A stretch of 64,000 nt of DNA, taken from NCBI GenBank assembly GCA_949316235.1, contig OX438755.1, positions 19,491,151 to 19,555,150 of the forward strand. Direction: 5' to 3'. Origin of the DNA: Oegoconia quadripuncta (taxonomy: Eukaryota; Arthropoda; Insecta; Lepidoptera; Autostichidae). Made by a program: the position numbers and the translations under genes. Below are positions 41,014 to 51,269 of this stretch, piece by piece. The notes beneath the pieces were generated by a model that worked only from the letters and a program-made list of their open reading frames with translations, searched no databases and had not been told where the DNA came from. Position 1 is the stretch's first letter, and every line of letters starts with the position of its first letter.

Positions 41014-41555
41014 TTTAACAATAACCACCGAATCAACAAATTTATGACCCGAGTATGTAAAAATTCAACTAAAAGATGGAAATGCCTCTTTGATTTAGAA
41101 GCTCTCCACACGTCTGCTGCATAGTAGGTATGTGTCGTATATTATATTTTCAGAACCTCATGATCAGCCCTTTCCAATGATACCCATTCAGTATTCAGTA
41201 TGTTTATTGCAGTATCACAAATATAAAGTACATGCTTACGAGTAAAACAAGGTCTTAAATAAATATTTGTGACACCCCGCTGGGGCATGGCAATATTATC
41301 TTACATTAGGCGAATGCCTGACAGTTTATTATTTTCTATACTTAACTATAGTTATTATCACAGTAATCTTATATATAAATTTTACATATATATTTCTTAA
41401 AGCAGGCCTTTCTTTCTTAAACAGCGGAGGGAATGCTTAGTACATAATTATAATCACAGGCTTAGCCCTGAAAAGTTCAAAATATTATATTACATTCAGC
41501 AAAGAAGTGATGACAAGCACATACTTACTCTTCTTCTTCTTATTTTTGAGGATGG
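41014..41555. other. Intergenic, nothing recognised
   Basis: No gene or repeat was recognised. Confidence 0.3.
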
Positions 41556-41935
41556 CAACCAGTCAACCTCACTCTCGAGGGACATTACTGCCAGTTTCGA
41601 GTGAAAAATTTTATTTCTCTTATTTCTTCAGTTTATAAGTCAGTCTCAGTCAAAACAAGTAATTCGTCGTATACTTGGCGTATACAGAGTCTAGTCACGG
41701 TCAAGTCATTCTTCAGTAAAGTGGCAGAATGCTTTTGGCGGCTTCTTGTGGGAACCCGAAAGCTCCGTTACGCACTTTAATTTACACTTCCTTTCACCTG
41801 TACACCAACACTAACGTTTGCTGCACAATATTCTGCTATTATTAGGCTTCAAAAGTTGGAATGCACAAATTATAAGAATTATAAAGAAAAATGCAACTTC
41901 AATCGCTGAGATTCCTCCAAAAAGCCCATCTACTA
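41556..41935 (-). mobile_element. Repeat T copy 1 (possible THAP-protein remnant)
   Basis: 41615-41935 is a near-direct duplicate of 61755-62080 (same order: 'GTCAGTCTCAGTCAAAACA', 'CGTATACTTGGCGTATACAG', 'GGCGGCTTCTTGTGGGAACC', 'CACTTTAATTTACACTTCC'). An inverted relative is at 45225-45440. On the minus strand fragments such as FPQEAAKSI and an upstream YCAA-type segment recall the start of a THAP zinc finger (C..C, then FPxD), but frames are broken. The class is not proven. Confidence 0.45.
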
Positions 41936-41984
41936 CTCTTAAATCTTTGCGTTGGAAGGCCTAGATAAGTGCGATCAAAAACTA

Positions 41985-42176
41985 TATCCAAATATTTACA
42001 TAGGTATTGCTACAAATTTTGACAACCCTGCAGGAGACTGAAAAACTATTTGCGCAACACAAAAATGAAAACAGACTCGGTTTGGCTCTCATGAATATTC
42101 ACTATGGGGTAGAAAATGAAGCGAATGAAGTAGTGGATATATTTAAAAAGAAAAGCAGAAGATTAATTCTCTAATG
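41985..42176 (+). pseudogene. hAT transposase C-terminal remnant
   Basis: One frame reads YPNIYIGIATNFDNPA, the next RRLKNYLRNTKMK, and the third ENRLGLALMNIHYGVENEAN then EVVDIFKKKSRRLIL and a stop. Together these match, in order, the hAT dimerisation region (P.....LR.LL..P; LK.YLR..M; RL..LAL..IH; VID.F..K..R). It is split by frameshifts and lacks the catalytic part. hAT transposases use this C-terminal region to multimerise (known). An unusual two-step hairpin follows the stop region. Confidence 0.6.
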
Positions 42177-43095
42177 CTGTATTAGAGAACCAAATCGATC
42201 TTCTGTTTTTTTTTCACAAGTTTATTTTTTTTTTCACTTTAATAATAATGTCATTTCATTCAAGCGTTTCTTTGTTGTTTTATTTTCTTGAAGCCACCGA
42301 ACCTAAAACCTGGCTACGCCCATAATATCAAATCAAGGCTACAAACAGATATACTTATTTATATTGTTTAGGTTATTAACATAAACGCAGCCAAAGTCAT
42401 TAAAATAACACTTTTTTAAATTGATACATAATTGGAAGCTAATTAATTCAATTCATTCTCTGTTACTGTTATTGTTTAGTTGACATAATTATTTTGCTGT
42501 TTATTAAATTTTACTATTATTTTAACATGACCACCATATTTGTATGCCAATTTGGCTGATCACAGAGATCATATTTATAAGATCTGTACACCTGCGTATC
42601 ATAAATGAATATATGATTGATTGATTGATATACTTATTATGGCTTGTGAAACAGGTCGGTAACAATGAAATTGGTGCCGCCAAATGTGAACTCAGCCACA
42701 CTTCTCGTTCACGAACTGTCATTGCATCAAATGCCGGTTGTGTGGTGAAAAACTACACCAAATATGACAGAGAAGCGTCAGAAAGAAACACGGTATATCT
42801 TTCTAAGTAATAATAAACATCGATGTTCATATCTATAGCATAAATCTATGGCTATTTTACAGCATTGAGCATGTCTCAGATTCAGAGTACGTTATGTCAG
42901 AGTGCACGACCTAGGGCACGTTGGCCGCCGCCAGAGCGACAGTAGCTCGTTTACTAGGTCAATTGCAGTGATGCCTGTTGAAAACACGTGCGGGAGACAC
43001 GAACACGTTATAGTATGAGGGAAGCGTCTCTTATAAATTGATTATATGTGTTCCAAGGTAGCAACAGTGTTACGTGGGGCACCGTCCATCTTTAG
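42177..43095. other. Intergenic, exon-like patch uncertain
   Basis: A patch at 42652-42795 has less AT, is open in frame (GAAKCELSHTSRSRTVIASN) and is bounded by AAACAG|G and ACG|GTATAT. I cannot name it and there is no partner exon, so it is not called. The rest shows nothing. Confidence 0.25.
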
Positions 43096-43665
43096 TAGGT
43101 AAATTATATTTTTGTTCTGCAGAAGCGAGCGGTTTGTGCGAGTTGCAAGTCGAGTATCTCTGAGGAATAAATTTCAGGAAATCAATATATTAACTTAGGC
43201 ATCGAGTTATTTTTACGAAAACTTAATGTACGTAAGAAAGAATCTGCATTTGTTTAGGAAAAATTGTGAAATACACAATGTTAATACAAGATATAAACAT
43301 AAACTTGCTGTCCATAGCAGTCGCTTACACAAAGTCACTAAGTCATTCAAGGGACAATGTATACGCTTTTACAATAAGGTTCCGGTAAACATTCAAAATT
43401 TGCCGTTAAATAAATTTAAAACAACCATTAAACGGAAACTATGTGCCAAAGGCTATTATAAAATTTCGGACTATCTGGATGATAAGAATGCGTGGACATG
43501 AACCGCTCGGCAATATCCAGATATTTTATTCTTATTTTTCTTTGTCGAATCATATATTTTACAATTATTTCAAATTGTATTTGTATTGACTTATTTAAAA
43601 AGAGCAACCCCGGTATTTCTTGCTCGTTCTTCTCTGGGGAGACTGCCTGGTGAATGAGCGATAAC
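43096..43665 (+). pseudogene. LINE 3' end (same family as 55.5 kb)
   Basis: It aligns with 56244-56820 over its full length. Nucleotide words such as 'TTTTTGTTCTGCAGAAGCGA' are identical. It encodes RKNLHLFRKNCEIHNVNTRY, then KSFKGQCIRFYNKVPVNIQN and GYYKISDYLDDKNAW. It is 5'-truncated and lacks the reverse transcriptase. The 3' tail 'CTGGGGAGACTGCC' to 'GATAACTGTATGT' is present, then the sequence switches abruptly to mariner. Confidence 0.75.
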
Positions 43666-44884
43666 TGTATGTTAGAATTCTAATTTCAAAATTAATTTTA
43701 TTTTAATGGAATTCTTTTTCCAAAAGTAGTCATTTGTTTATTGATTAGTGTTACATTTTCATCGCATTTCAATCTTTTTCGTCATCATGGATACGTTAAA
43801 AATTCGAGTAATTATGGAATATGAGTACCGTCGTGGCAGCAACGCGGCACAAGCGGCACGCAACATCAACGACGTTTACGGAGCTAATACTACAAACCAA
43901 CGCACCACCTGTTATTGGTTTGCTCGCTTCCGTTCTGGGATTTTCGACCTGAAAAATGAACCTCGCGGTCGTTCGAAGACTTTGGTCGACAATGACGCAT
44001 TAAAGGCGATTGTGGAAGCTGATGATACACAATCTACAGCTGAATTAGCAGCAGCTTTCGACGTTAGCGTCAAAACAATATTAGTCCATTTGCGTCAAAT
44101 TGGCAAGGTAAAAAAGCTTGACAAATGGGTGCCCCACGAACTCAATGATCGCCAGCGCAAAGTACGCGTCGAGACGTGCCTTGCACTGCTCAACAGACAC
44201 ACAAATGAAGGAATTTTGAACCGCATTGTTACCTGCGATGAAAAATGGATTCTGTTTGATAACCGCAAGCGCTCAGCAAGTTGGTTGGATCCTGGTTCAG
44301 CAACTAAACAATGCCCTAAACGAAAACTTACCCCTAGAAAAGTGATGGCCACTGTTTGGTGGTATAGCGCCGGTGTGATTCATCACAGCTTCTTACCAAA
44401 CGGGATGAGCATTACTGCAGATGTGTACTGTGAAGAACTGAACACAATGATGGAGAAGCTGGCACATCTCCAACCAGCATTGGTCAATCGCTCCTCTCCG
44501 CTGCTCCTGCACGACAACGCGCGACCTCATACTGCACAGCAGACGGTCTCCAAGTTGCAAGAATGGGGGTTGGAAGCTCTCCGTCATCCGCCCTATACTC
44601 ACCAGACCTTGCGCCTACAGACTACTACTTTTTCCAGAATTTGGATAACTTCTTGGCAGGAAAAAAATTCAATACCCGAGAGGCAGTACAAAATGCGTTT
44701 GAAGAATTTGTTGCCTCCCGTCCAGCTGATTTCTTTAAGGAGGGCATCAATAAACTGCCACTGCGTTGGCAAAGATGCATTGATTGCATGGGTGATTACT
44801 TCGATTAATACAAATAAAAAAACATGAAAAAAATTCGTTTAAATTATTTCATACAGAACCGCAATTTCATAGGTAAAGACCTAA
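43666..44884 (+). mobile_element. Mariner element, 5' end missing
   Basis: A mariner transposase frame with 3' end 'GCAATTTCATAGGTAAAGAC' plus CTAA and TA. The matching 5' inverted end (expected TTAGGTCTTTACC...) is not found. Instead the LINE tail ends at about 43665 and the element's 5' leader starts. The kept 3' terminus is clearly related to both ends of the family-B MITEs of this window. Without the left end the copy should be immobile. Confidence 0.75.
43787..44808 (+). pseudogene. Mariner transposase with one frameshift
   Basis: The upstream frame opens at 43748, but the family's usual start is probably the Met at 43787 (MDTLKIRVIMEYEYRRGSNA). Counting from 43748: HTH region 18-70, linker with the basic GRSK, second HTH about 95-115, WVPHEL at 127-132. 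First catalytic Asp in CDEKW (164), second in LLHDNARPH (256). At about 44594-44597 an apparent 2-base TA duplication shifts the frame. The third Asp (SPDLAPTD) is read in the other frame and closes at GDYFD. The spacing of 34 between the last two Asp residues is the DD34D signature of mariner. Apart from this shift the coding sequence is well kept, so inactivation seems recent. Confidence 0.85.
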
Positions 44885-45224
44885 TATAATAATAACCTTT
44901 ATTGTTTCAGACACAAGGTAAATAGTAAGAAAATATCTAAATATCAGCATTATTACAAAATTCAGGCCCAAATATACTACTTCACTTGTGAGATGTCAGT
45001 CACATCTGAACTAGGAAAATAAACCTGTTTTTCAGATTGCCAGGCTCTCCCCCTAGGTGTCGCAGGCAGTAACAATATTATTATATCGATGCATAACAAT
45101 ATAGCAAATATAATTTAAAAGTGGAAACAGTATAACATAGTTCAGAAAAGAATAGACGAGAAAAAAATGTAAGTGTGTGAGTGTGTTTAAACCATGTTTA
45201 AACTTGCTTTTTTGTTTATATTTC
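44885..45224. other. Intergenic, nothing recognised
   Basis: 'AATAATAACCTTTATTGTTT' right after the mariner resembles a reversed LINE tail. No gene. Confidence 0.3.
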
Positions 45225-45440
45225 TTAAAATTTCAGCACTCAGCTTAATAATGAGAGAATATTGTGCAGTAAAAGTCAGTGATGGTGTGCAAGTGAAGGG
45301 AAGTGTAAATTACAGTGCTTAACAAAGCTTTTGGGTTCCCACAAGAAGCCGAAAAACTTCCGTAAAGCATTCCGCCACTTTACTGAAGAATTATTACAGA
45401 ATGTTTTCGTGTTTAGGCTGATGAAAAAGAACAAACATTT
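45225..45440 (+). mobile_element. Repeat T copy 2, inverted relative
   Basis: 'GAATATTGTGCAG', 'AAGGGAAGTGTAAATTA' and 'GGGTTCCCACAAGAAGCC' match repeat T at 41.6 kb and 61.75 kb in the opposite orientation. In plus reading, MREYCAVKVSDG and then, in another frame, GFPQEAEKLP can be seen. Confidence 0.4.
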
Positions 45441-46195
45441 TTTAGTTGTCATGTCTATAAATGCTCTTTCAAAAACCTTAATTTTATTTTATTTAACAAA
45501 CAGTCATTACATAATATAGGTACGGCTTATAACTGGGTCACCTAAATAGACATAGTTTCCTGTCTTAATAATTTAGATTCTACAAAGTTAAATACAAACT
45601 GAAAATGAGATATATGAATCCTTTTTTTAAGAACTCGTATATATTTGTCAATGTAAACAGGCGCGACCGATAAAACTTTACCTTAAAACTATGTTTTCAT
45701 GTTACTGTTACAAATTAACAATAAACCGATCATTGTAAATAATTTGCGTCTAATTATCTACCATCCCCAAATCCTCACACGCCTGAGATTTTAAAATATA
45801 TTATTAATTTAACTTGAAATTTGAAATTAATGAAAGAGTAAAAATGACATTCTCTGTAATTTGACATATCAACATTGACATTTCTATATTCCCTTGTATT
45901 ATTTTGATGATTAATTGTTATTAATTCTACCACTAGCTGAATTACGTATTGGTATGTTTTCTAACTTGATTTGTAACTTTCAAAAGGTACCTACTTACTA
46001 GTTCTTTTCCACAAAAATTTTGTTTAGCACAAAAGCGATTAATTGTTATATATGCTGATTCTTTGTATGAAACTTTAATATTGTCCAATATTTGCACGTC
46101 ATTGTAATGACTGAATTAGGCCGATCTTATTGTAATAACACCAAATCCAATGTCTCTACCCTATTCAAGAAAAAAATAAATCATAATTCTATTCT
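45441..46195. other. AT-rich intergenic, nothing recognised
   Basis: No gene or repeat was recognised. Confidence 0.3.
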
Positions 46196-46345
46196 ATTTT
46201 ACTGACCCGGCATGATCACATCAGCTACAGGACGTTCACTGCTGAAGATAGGCCTACCCCATAGAATTCCAGATGTGAAGTAGCCTGCATCCAGCGATTT
46301 CCTGCTACCTTTACCAGGTGCTGTCCACTTAACTTACTATTCTAC
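46196..46345. mobile_element. Insect repeat 'GGACGTTCACTGCTGAAGATA'-type
   Basis: 'ACAGGACGTTCACTGCTGAA' and 'GATAGGCCTACCCCATAGAA' with 'TTCCAGATGTGAAGTAGCC' belong to a widely dispersed insect repeat tail associated with SINEs or LINEs. Single diverged copy, non-coding. Confidence 0.4.
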
Positions 46346-46354
46346 AAAAACTTT

Positions 46355-46700
46355 ATTGTTATTATCGCAGCAACGTGCAGTCGGATTCCCTATTCGTTTT
46401 CAATTAGCGAAGTTAAGCAATGTCTGGTGCCATCATTCCCTTTATGGGTGACCACTAGTGGTATCTTAATACAAATGTTTCAATGCTTCAGAGGGCACAT
46501 TAAATAATCGGTCCCAGTTGTTTTAATCAACCGGTGGCCTCAGGGGTGACTTGAAATCACTGAGTGGTTTTAAAAATACTAACTATCAGATGACCACTAG
46601 TCTGACTTTCCAGCTGTACTGGGCCTGCGCGGTTGGTTATGACCAAGGCCCAACCATCTCCCAGTAGTGGAGAAATGTAAGGATGATGTTTTAGTAGCCG
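46355..46700 (+). mobile_element. SINE with 5S rRNA-derived head
   Basis: 'AGCGAAGTTAAGCAATGTC' and 'CCCTTTATGGGTGACCAC' correspond in order and spacing to the second half of animal 5S rRNA (CGAAGTTAAGC...GGATGGGTGACC), which carries the internal Pol III promoter. The downstream body 'GAGGGCACATTAAATAATCG' and 'GGCCTGCGCGGTTGGTTATG' is unlike 5S. It is diverged and the tail is uncertain. This is the SINE3-type layout. Confidence 0.55.
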
Positions 46701-46746
46701 AGCAGCGGGTTACTGATGTGCCAAATCCAAGGTTTATCTATAGTTA

Positions 46747-46842
46747 AAACATACCACCTGATATCCAAAATACAAGCTTAGTTGTTCAGTGTGGAGCTAG
46801 ATGGCGCTGTGTAAATGTCCAAGGATATTTATCTATTTATTC
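46747..46842 (+). mobile_element. SINE family E fragment
   Basis: 'ACCACCTGATATCC', 'TTGTTCAGTGTGGAGCTAGA' and 'TGGCGCTGTGTAAATGTCC' are the plus-strand tail part of family E. The tRNA-like head is absent. Confidence 0.55.
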
Positions 46843-47166
46843 TCAGGGCAGTTGGTTCCATATGCTTGCAACTCTGGTATTGATCATATGAAGGCCATTC
46901 CTGTTAGCTTTCAACGGGACGTTTCCTGTCATCTTTTTGTCAGGCAAGTTAGGAGTGACTAGATTGAAATTGTCCGGCATGTGAGAGCAATTGCAACTGA
47001 GGGGCAGGTCTTTGTATGGCTAAATTGGATCTCCTCTTGTCCAACAATACCTCAATTGTCGAAGTGGAGCGATTGGACTCTTTGCTCGTGTGACTTTTGC
47101 AGTGATGAATTGATATTACTGTGGGGTACTTCTGGTCAATTTTCAGGTCAAAACCCAGGGTGAAAT
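46843..47166. other. Intergenic, nothing recognised
   Basis: 'TTTTTGTCAGGCAAGTTAGG' and neighbours may be an old repeat. No gene can be supported. The frame 46981-47163 has no motif. Confidence 0.3.
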
Positions 47167-48190
47167 ACAGGGTGAACTTTAATTCGTGTACTTCCTGTTC
47201 ACTGGTGACTTCACTCCTGATTACGAATGACTTTCAACGATTGGATCAAAAATTGTTCGATTAATCATACCAAGCAAACCATTCGGAAATCATCTTTTGT
47301 ATGGAAGTCCAACAATTTACGTCTGAATTCGGCGATGGTTCTTAGTGGAAAGTTGTTTATAATTAGGAGTGGAGTCATCACTAAATAAATTGTTGGACTT
47401 CGGTTTCAGAATGGTTTACTTTGTATGGGTAATGGAAAATTTTTTGATCGTATTCGACTATGGTTCCATGGAGAAAGTTATTCGTAATCAGCAATATTAA
47501 TACAGTCACTGTGTAGATGTGGCTAACGTAAATAATTAGGAATCAAATTACGATAAAGTTGCTAATTAAGTGCTTCCATACTTACTAAAATAACTGACTT
47601 GCCTTGACGTGAGATCTCATAACTTTTTTCGGTGGAAGTATTGCGGTGTGAAACTTGTCATTTTGTACATTTTATGTTTTTGATGGGATAGGAATTACAC
47701 GAATTCAAATGATAGATAGATAGATCGTTTATTTGTATCTCCAGTCACACACATACCATAAGTTCCAAAGCAATTGGATAAACATATTTTATAACAATTC
47801 ATAAAAGTAACATCAGGATACACTAGAGTATGTGTGTGCTACAGCCGTACATATGGGTCATAGCTCAGTGTGTATAAGTGCCCAGAGAGCAAAACACTGA
47901 TTTTCAGCTATTACCCACTTCAAATTCACCTTATATTACTGTGACATTTTGAATTCCCTTAATTCTTTTGATTATTGTCGTTGTTATCGAATACCTACTT
48001 ACGTACTCACGAGTAGTGTGTACCGTATACGTAAATAATTGTCGAATATGAAATACTATTAAAACTCTTTAATCGAATACTAATCTATCTGAGAGCTATG
48101 TAGGAAATATGGTTCCTTGAGGACAGTTGTTCGTAATCCGGAGTGGCATCACCAGTTAATGGGAATTACACGCATTCACATTCACCCTGT
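47167..48190. mobile_element. Inverted-terminal element, family F, about 1 kb
   Basis: The left end ACAGGGTGAACTTTAATTCG with 'CTGGTGACTTCACTCCTGAT' is inverted at the right end ('ATCCGGAGTGGCATCACCAG' ... 'CACATTCACCCTGT'). TIRs are about 70 bp. Interior copies of the GATTACGAA/TTCGTAATC arms at 47216-47500 suggest a nested or composite structure. A minus-strand LINE tail at 47712-47930 is inserted within. No transposase frame was found, so it is non-autonomous. Confidence 0.6.
47712..47930 (-). mobile_element. LINE 3' tail with (TAGA)n end, minus strand
   Basis: 'GATAGATAGATAGATCGTTT' and 'ATTTGTATCTCCAGTCACAC' to 'AACACTGATTTTCAGCTATT' are the reverse of 50535-50792. It sits inside the family-F element. 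Confidence 0.55.
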
Positions 48191-48499
48191 ATATCTTCAG
48201 ATTGGCTTAACCGATTTCCATTTAAGAACCTATTCCGTTTTTTATCATCTTTATTTTTATAAGGGCTTCAATCACTCAACTCATAAAATAATAATAATTA
48301 TAAATCATTTATTTTCAGACAACAAAGGCCCATAGATACATGTAATTATCTTATTTTAATAATTTGGCACGGATTTTGAATTCTTCCACGAAGCCGCCGG
48401 AAAACGAGCGACGCCTTTCGGTCAGAAGTCATATGCCAGCCCTATTATAATAAAATAAAAATAGCCTTTATTATTGAAGCCAATAGTCCAATTATACAT
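48191..48499. other. Intergenic, nothing recognised
   Basis: No gene or repeat was recognised. Confidence 0.3.
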
Positions 48500-48800
48500 T
48501 ATTAATTTACATCGACAACTTCAAATTGTCTTCGCGACATAAGCCGCTTCCAAAGCCTTCCACTTATCACTGTCTCTTGCAGTTTGCATCCATGGCCCCT
48601 CCACAGACTTTTTTAAAGTCATCTGTCCATCTCATATATTTGGTCGGCCTCTTTTTCTTTTCCTTCTCTGGGCTACCATTCTATAACGTCCTTGTCCATT
48701 TATTGATGGGTTGCCTCATCATATTCTGACCTGTCCAGCGCTATTTTTGTTCTTTTATAGTGTTATTTATTGCTTTTGTCTTTGATTTGGCCTTGATTAT
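48500..48800 (-). mobile_element. RTE-like LINE C-terminus, degraded
   Basis: Read on the minus strand, fragments such as RPTKYMRWTDDFKK, a W in the following AxDxxxW-like segment, and upstream NQNMMRQPINKWTRTL match in order the C-terminal end of RTE-type proteins (GRP..RW.DD.KK..G..W...A.DR..W). Frames are broken. Confidence 0.5.
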
Positions 48801-49004
48801 TGATTTTTTTATTTTGTCTTTGTATTTAATGTTTAGGATGCTTCTTTCCATATTATTTTGGCATACTTACCTCGAACTTTTGGTCATGCTTTATTGTGAG
48901 TGCCCTATTATACCTTAACTAAAGTAACTATCATTTCTTAAGACTATGAAAAATTAATAAGTAATTTTTAAAATTGTAATGTACCTAAATCTAAAAATAA
49001 AAGT

Positions 49005-49110
49005 TTCCTTTCTGCAGCATTACGGGTACATTTCAAAAGAATATGGTACACATCTTCAGGTGTAGGTTCCTATTGCAAGTTTCACAATTCGGAGAAGATT
49101 TCCTTCATTA
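49005..49110 (-). mobile_element. LINE zinc-knuckle fragment
   Basis: On the minus strand NCETCN and, in an adjacent frame, EPTPEDVYHILLKC resemble the C..C....E...HIL..C motif at the C-terminus of many Jockey/R1-type proteins. It is very short. Confidence 0.35.
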
Positions 49111-50042
49111 TTATGCGAACTTATTCAATGGCATGGAATCATTGCCCCACCTAGATTGACTTCGCTAAACTAATACGAGGAGGCTCACTGACAAATTGTT
49201 CTATAGGTACCACATTCCTTTCTCCCTAGATTGGGCATCGAAAGACTCCTTTCACTTATTCTGAATTATTTATTACTTAGACAGGATTTCCGAATAATCA
49301 GGTTTCACAAAACCTTCATCACCATCGATGTACTTTATTGTATTTGAAGTATTATTATTATAGTCTTTTGATTTTAAGTTGATTATTTTCACATTTTTCT
49401 CAGTGCACGTATGTATGTCTATCCTATCGAACCTGTTTTCCTTCACATTTGCAGGGTCTTGCTGAAAGAAATCTCTTTTCAGAGATAAGCTAGTAAGGCA
49501 CTAGCTTACTTAGTTTTGCTAGTTTTGTTTAAACAATTTTTTTTTAGGTAATTTTTTTTAAACAAGGTTAGATTCTGTTCCCCGATTTTTAAAATAGAAC
49601 TTCTAGAAATTCTCTCACTTTCTCGAAGGAAAAACATGAAACCACTGACTTGCAACCAATATTGATGATTTGACCTTATCTAGCAATGCAATGTACACAA
49701 TTTCAAGCTAATTCATTTAAATTTATATACATATATACTCTGTTATTTATTTATTTTTTAATTTATTGATAACATACAATTGTAATTCCTCTATTTTTCC
49801 TATGAGCACAACTGATAGCAAATTTTGTTTACTAATGACTCGGATAGGTGGGTTGTGAATTACATTACGGTTTTCTTTGTCTAATGGAGCGAGTTTTCTC
49901 TATCTAATGTATGAATGACGATATTGACCATGTAAAGCTAGTGTCTTTCTCACGTTGACTGCCTGAAATGAAATCGGTTATGTATGTATGCTATGTATAT
50001 ATTATTATTTTATCTACTCATTATTTACTGATATTAACTTCT
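49111..50042. other. Intergenic, nothing recognised
   Basis: No gene or repeat family could be supported. Confidence 0.3.
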
Positions 50043-50430
50043 TCTTCTTTTCGTGTCGAGGCAAGTTTCAAATTTTATTGAACCAAAACTTAGCCACTCT
50101 AACAGCACTGTCTGTGGTGTTAAGGAGGTCGTCAAAGGTGCAGCTGTCAGGACACGCGGGGCAAGACAATACGTGATCTATTGTCTGTGGGGAGACTCCG
50201 CACTCGCATCGATCACTCCTTCCCCCACCTGCACAGATAATCTTTGCTGCGGCCAACCTGAGTTTGAAGCCGATTTAATGATTTCCATGTTGGCCATGGC
50301 AAATCGTGTCCAGGAGGAAGATACTCGTTGAGCGGGAGGAACGACCCAAGAGAGTATATTTGCCGCCACAGGCTGCAGCGAGCATCCGAAGCCACACCTT
50401 GTACGGGAGCAACGCACTTCAAAAAGCTAT
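50043..50430 (-). mobile_element. LINE 3' end with Cys-rich motif
   Basis: On the minus strand the frame 50068-50256 gives MAAAKIICAGGG..., CECGVSPQTIDHVLSCPACP and FDDLLNTTDSAVRVAKFW. C.CG....TIDHVLSCP.CP is the zinc-knuckle-like end typical of LINE proteins lying after the reverse transcriptase or RNase H. The 3' region 'AACTTGCCTCGACACGAAAA' then GAAGAAG follows. 5'-truncated. A related scrap is at 22918. Confidence 0.65.
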
Positions 50431-50459
50431 TACGACTCTGATATTATGATCCATACAAT

Positions 50460-50792
50460 TACTATACACCACCGTACAAAATGATCTTTATTGAAAATTT
50501 TTGCACTAGTACCCTACCCTCGCTTCCTCTCGCAGGGCACTAGCTGAAAATCAGTGTCTTACCGCTATAGGTGAGGATCCACACTGAGCGATGGCCAATT
50601 TGTGGTACAGATACACATACAACTCTATTATAAGTTGTAACAGTTGTATTTAATTTTAGTTTTTATTTTTATTACTGTGAAATAAGGCTACATTGTGTAA
50701 GAATAACACCAAGCAGAATTATTGTTGCGTCGAATATTTTTGTATCTGTTTCTGTAATATACAAATAAACGCTTTATCTATCTATCTATCAT
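50460..50792 (+). mobile_element. LINE 3' tail with (TATC)n end
   Basis: 'GGGCACTAGCTGAAAATCAG', 'ACCAAGCAGAATTATTGTTG' and 'AATAAACGCTTTATCTATCT' lead to TATC repeats. It matches 10115 and, reversed, 47712. Confidence 0.6.
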
Positions 50793-50924
50793 ATACTGTT
50801 TCTATAACATGTAGGTTTGTTATATTTATTTATTTATTTATATAATTAAGTCAATTAATATGATATTATTATTATATTTATGCATGCACCCTACCTGTTT
50901 TTCTACCTACCTACAAATATCCCA

Positions 50925-51052
50925 TAGCTGTGGGTTGTCTGGAAGAGATCGCTTTTAGTGATAAGACCGCCTAATTGTGTTCTATTGTTATCATCAAAAA
51001 TTATTGTAAATTATTTTGCGCAATAAAGAGTATTTGCATTGTATTGTATTGT
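50925..51052 (+). mobile_element. LINE 3' tail with (TATTG)n end
   Basis: 'TGTGGGTTGTCTGGAAGAGA', 'TCGCTTTTAGTGATAAGACC' and 'GCGCAATAAAGAG' then TATTG repeats. This ending is one of the commonest LINE tails in moth genomes. Confidence 0.65.
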
Positions 51053-51269
51053 TTGTTTATATAATAGGGTGTATTATTGTTAAAGAGATCATTTTATTAT
51101 TGAGAGAAAGAAAGAGATTTTATTAAAGATATACATATACACGTATGTATCCTCTCATCGCATCTTGCTGATTACTCCTATTAATTGTAATTGTCATTTG
51201 TATGTACATTTGTTGACGAGTGTCCGTGCGTCATTTGGAGGCTCCACTGAAAACCAGCATTGTAGTGAA

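Noticed and set aside
42625..42810. Possible exon bounded by AAACAG|G and ACG|GTATAT
   Set aside because: No recognisable domain and no second exon. The donor is weak.
46370..46470. 5S rRNA gene
   Set aside because: Only the promoter-containing half is similar, with many changes, and it continues into a SINE body.
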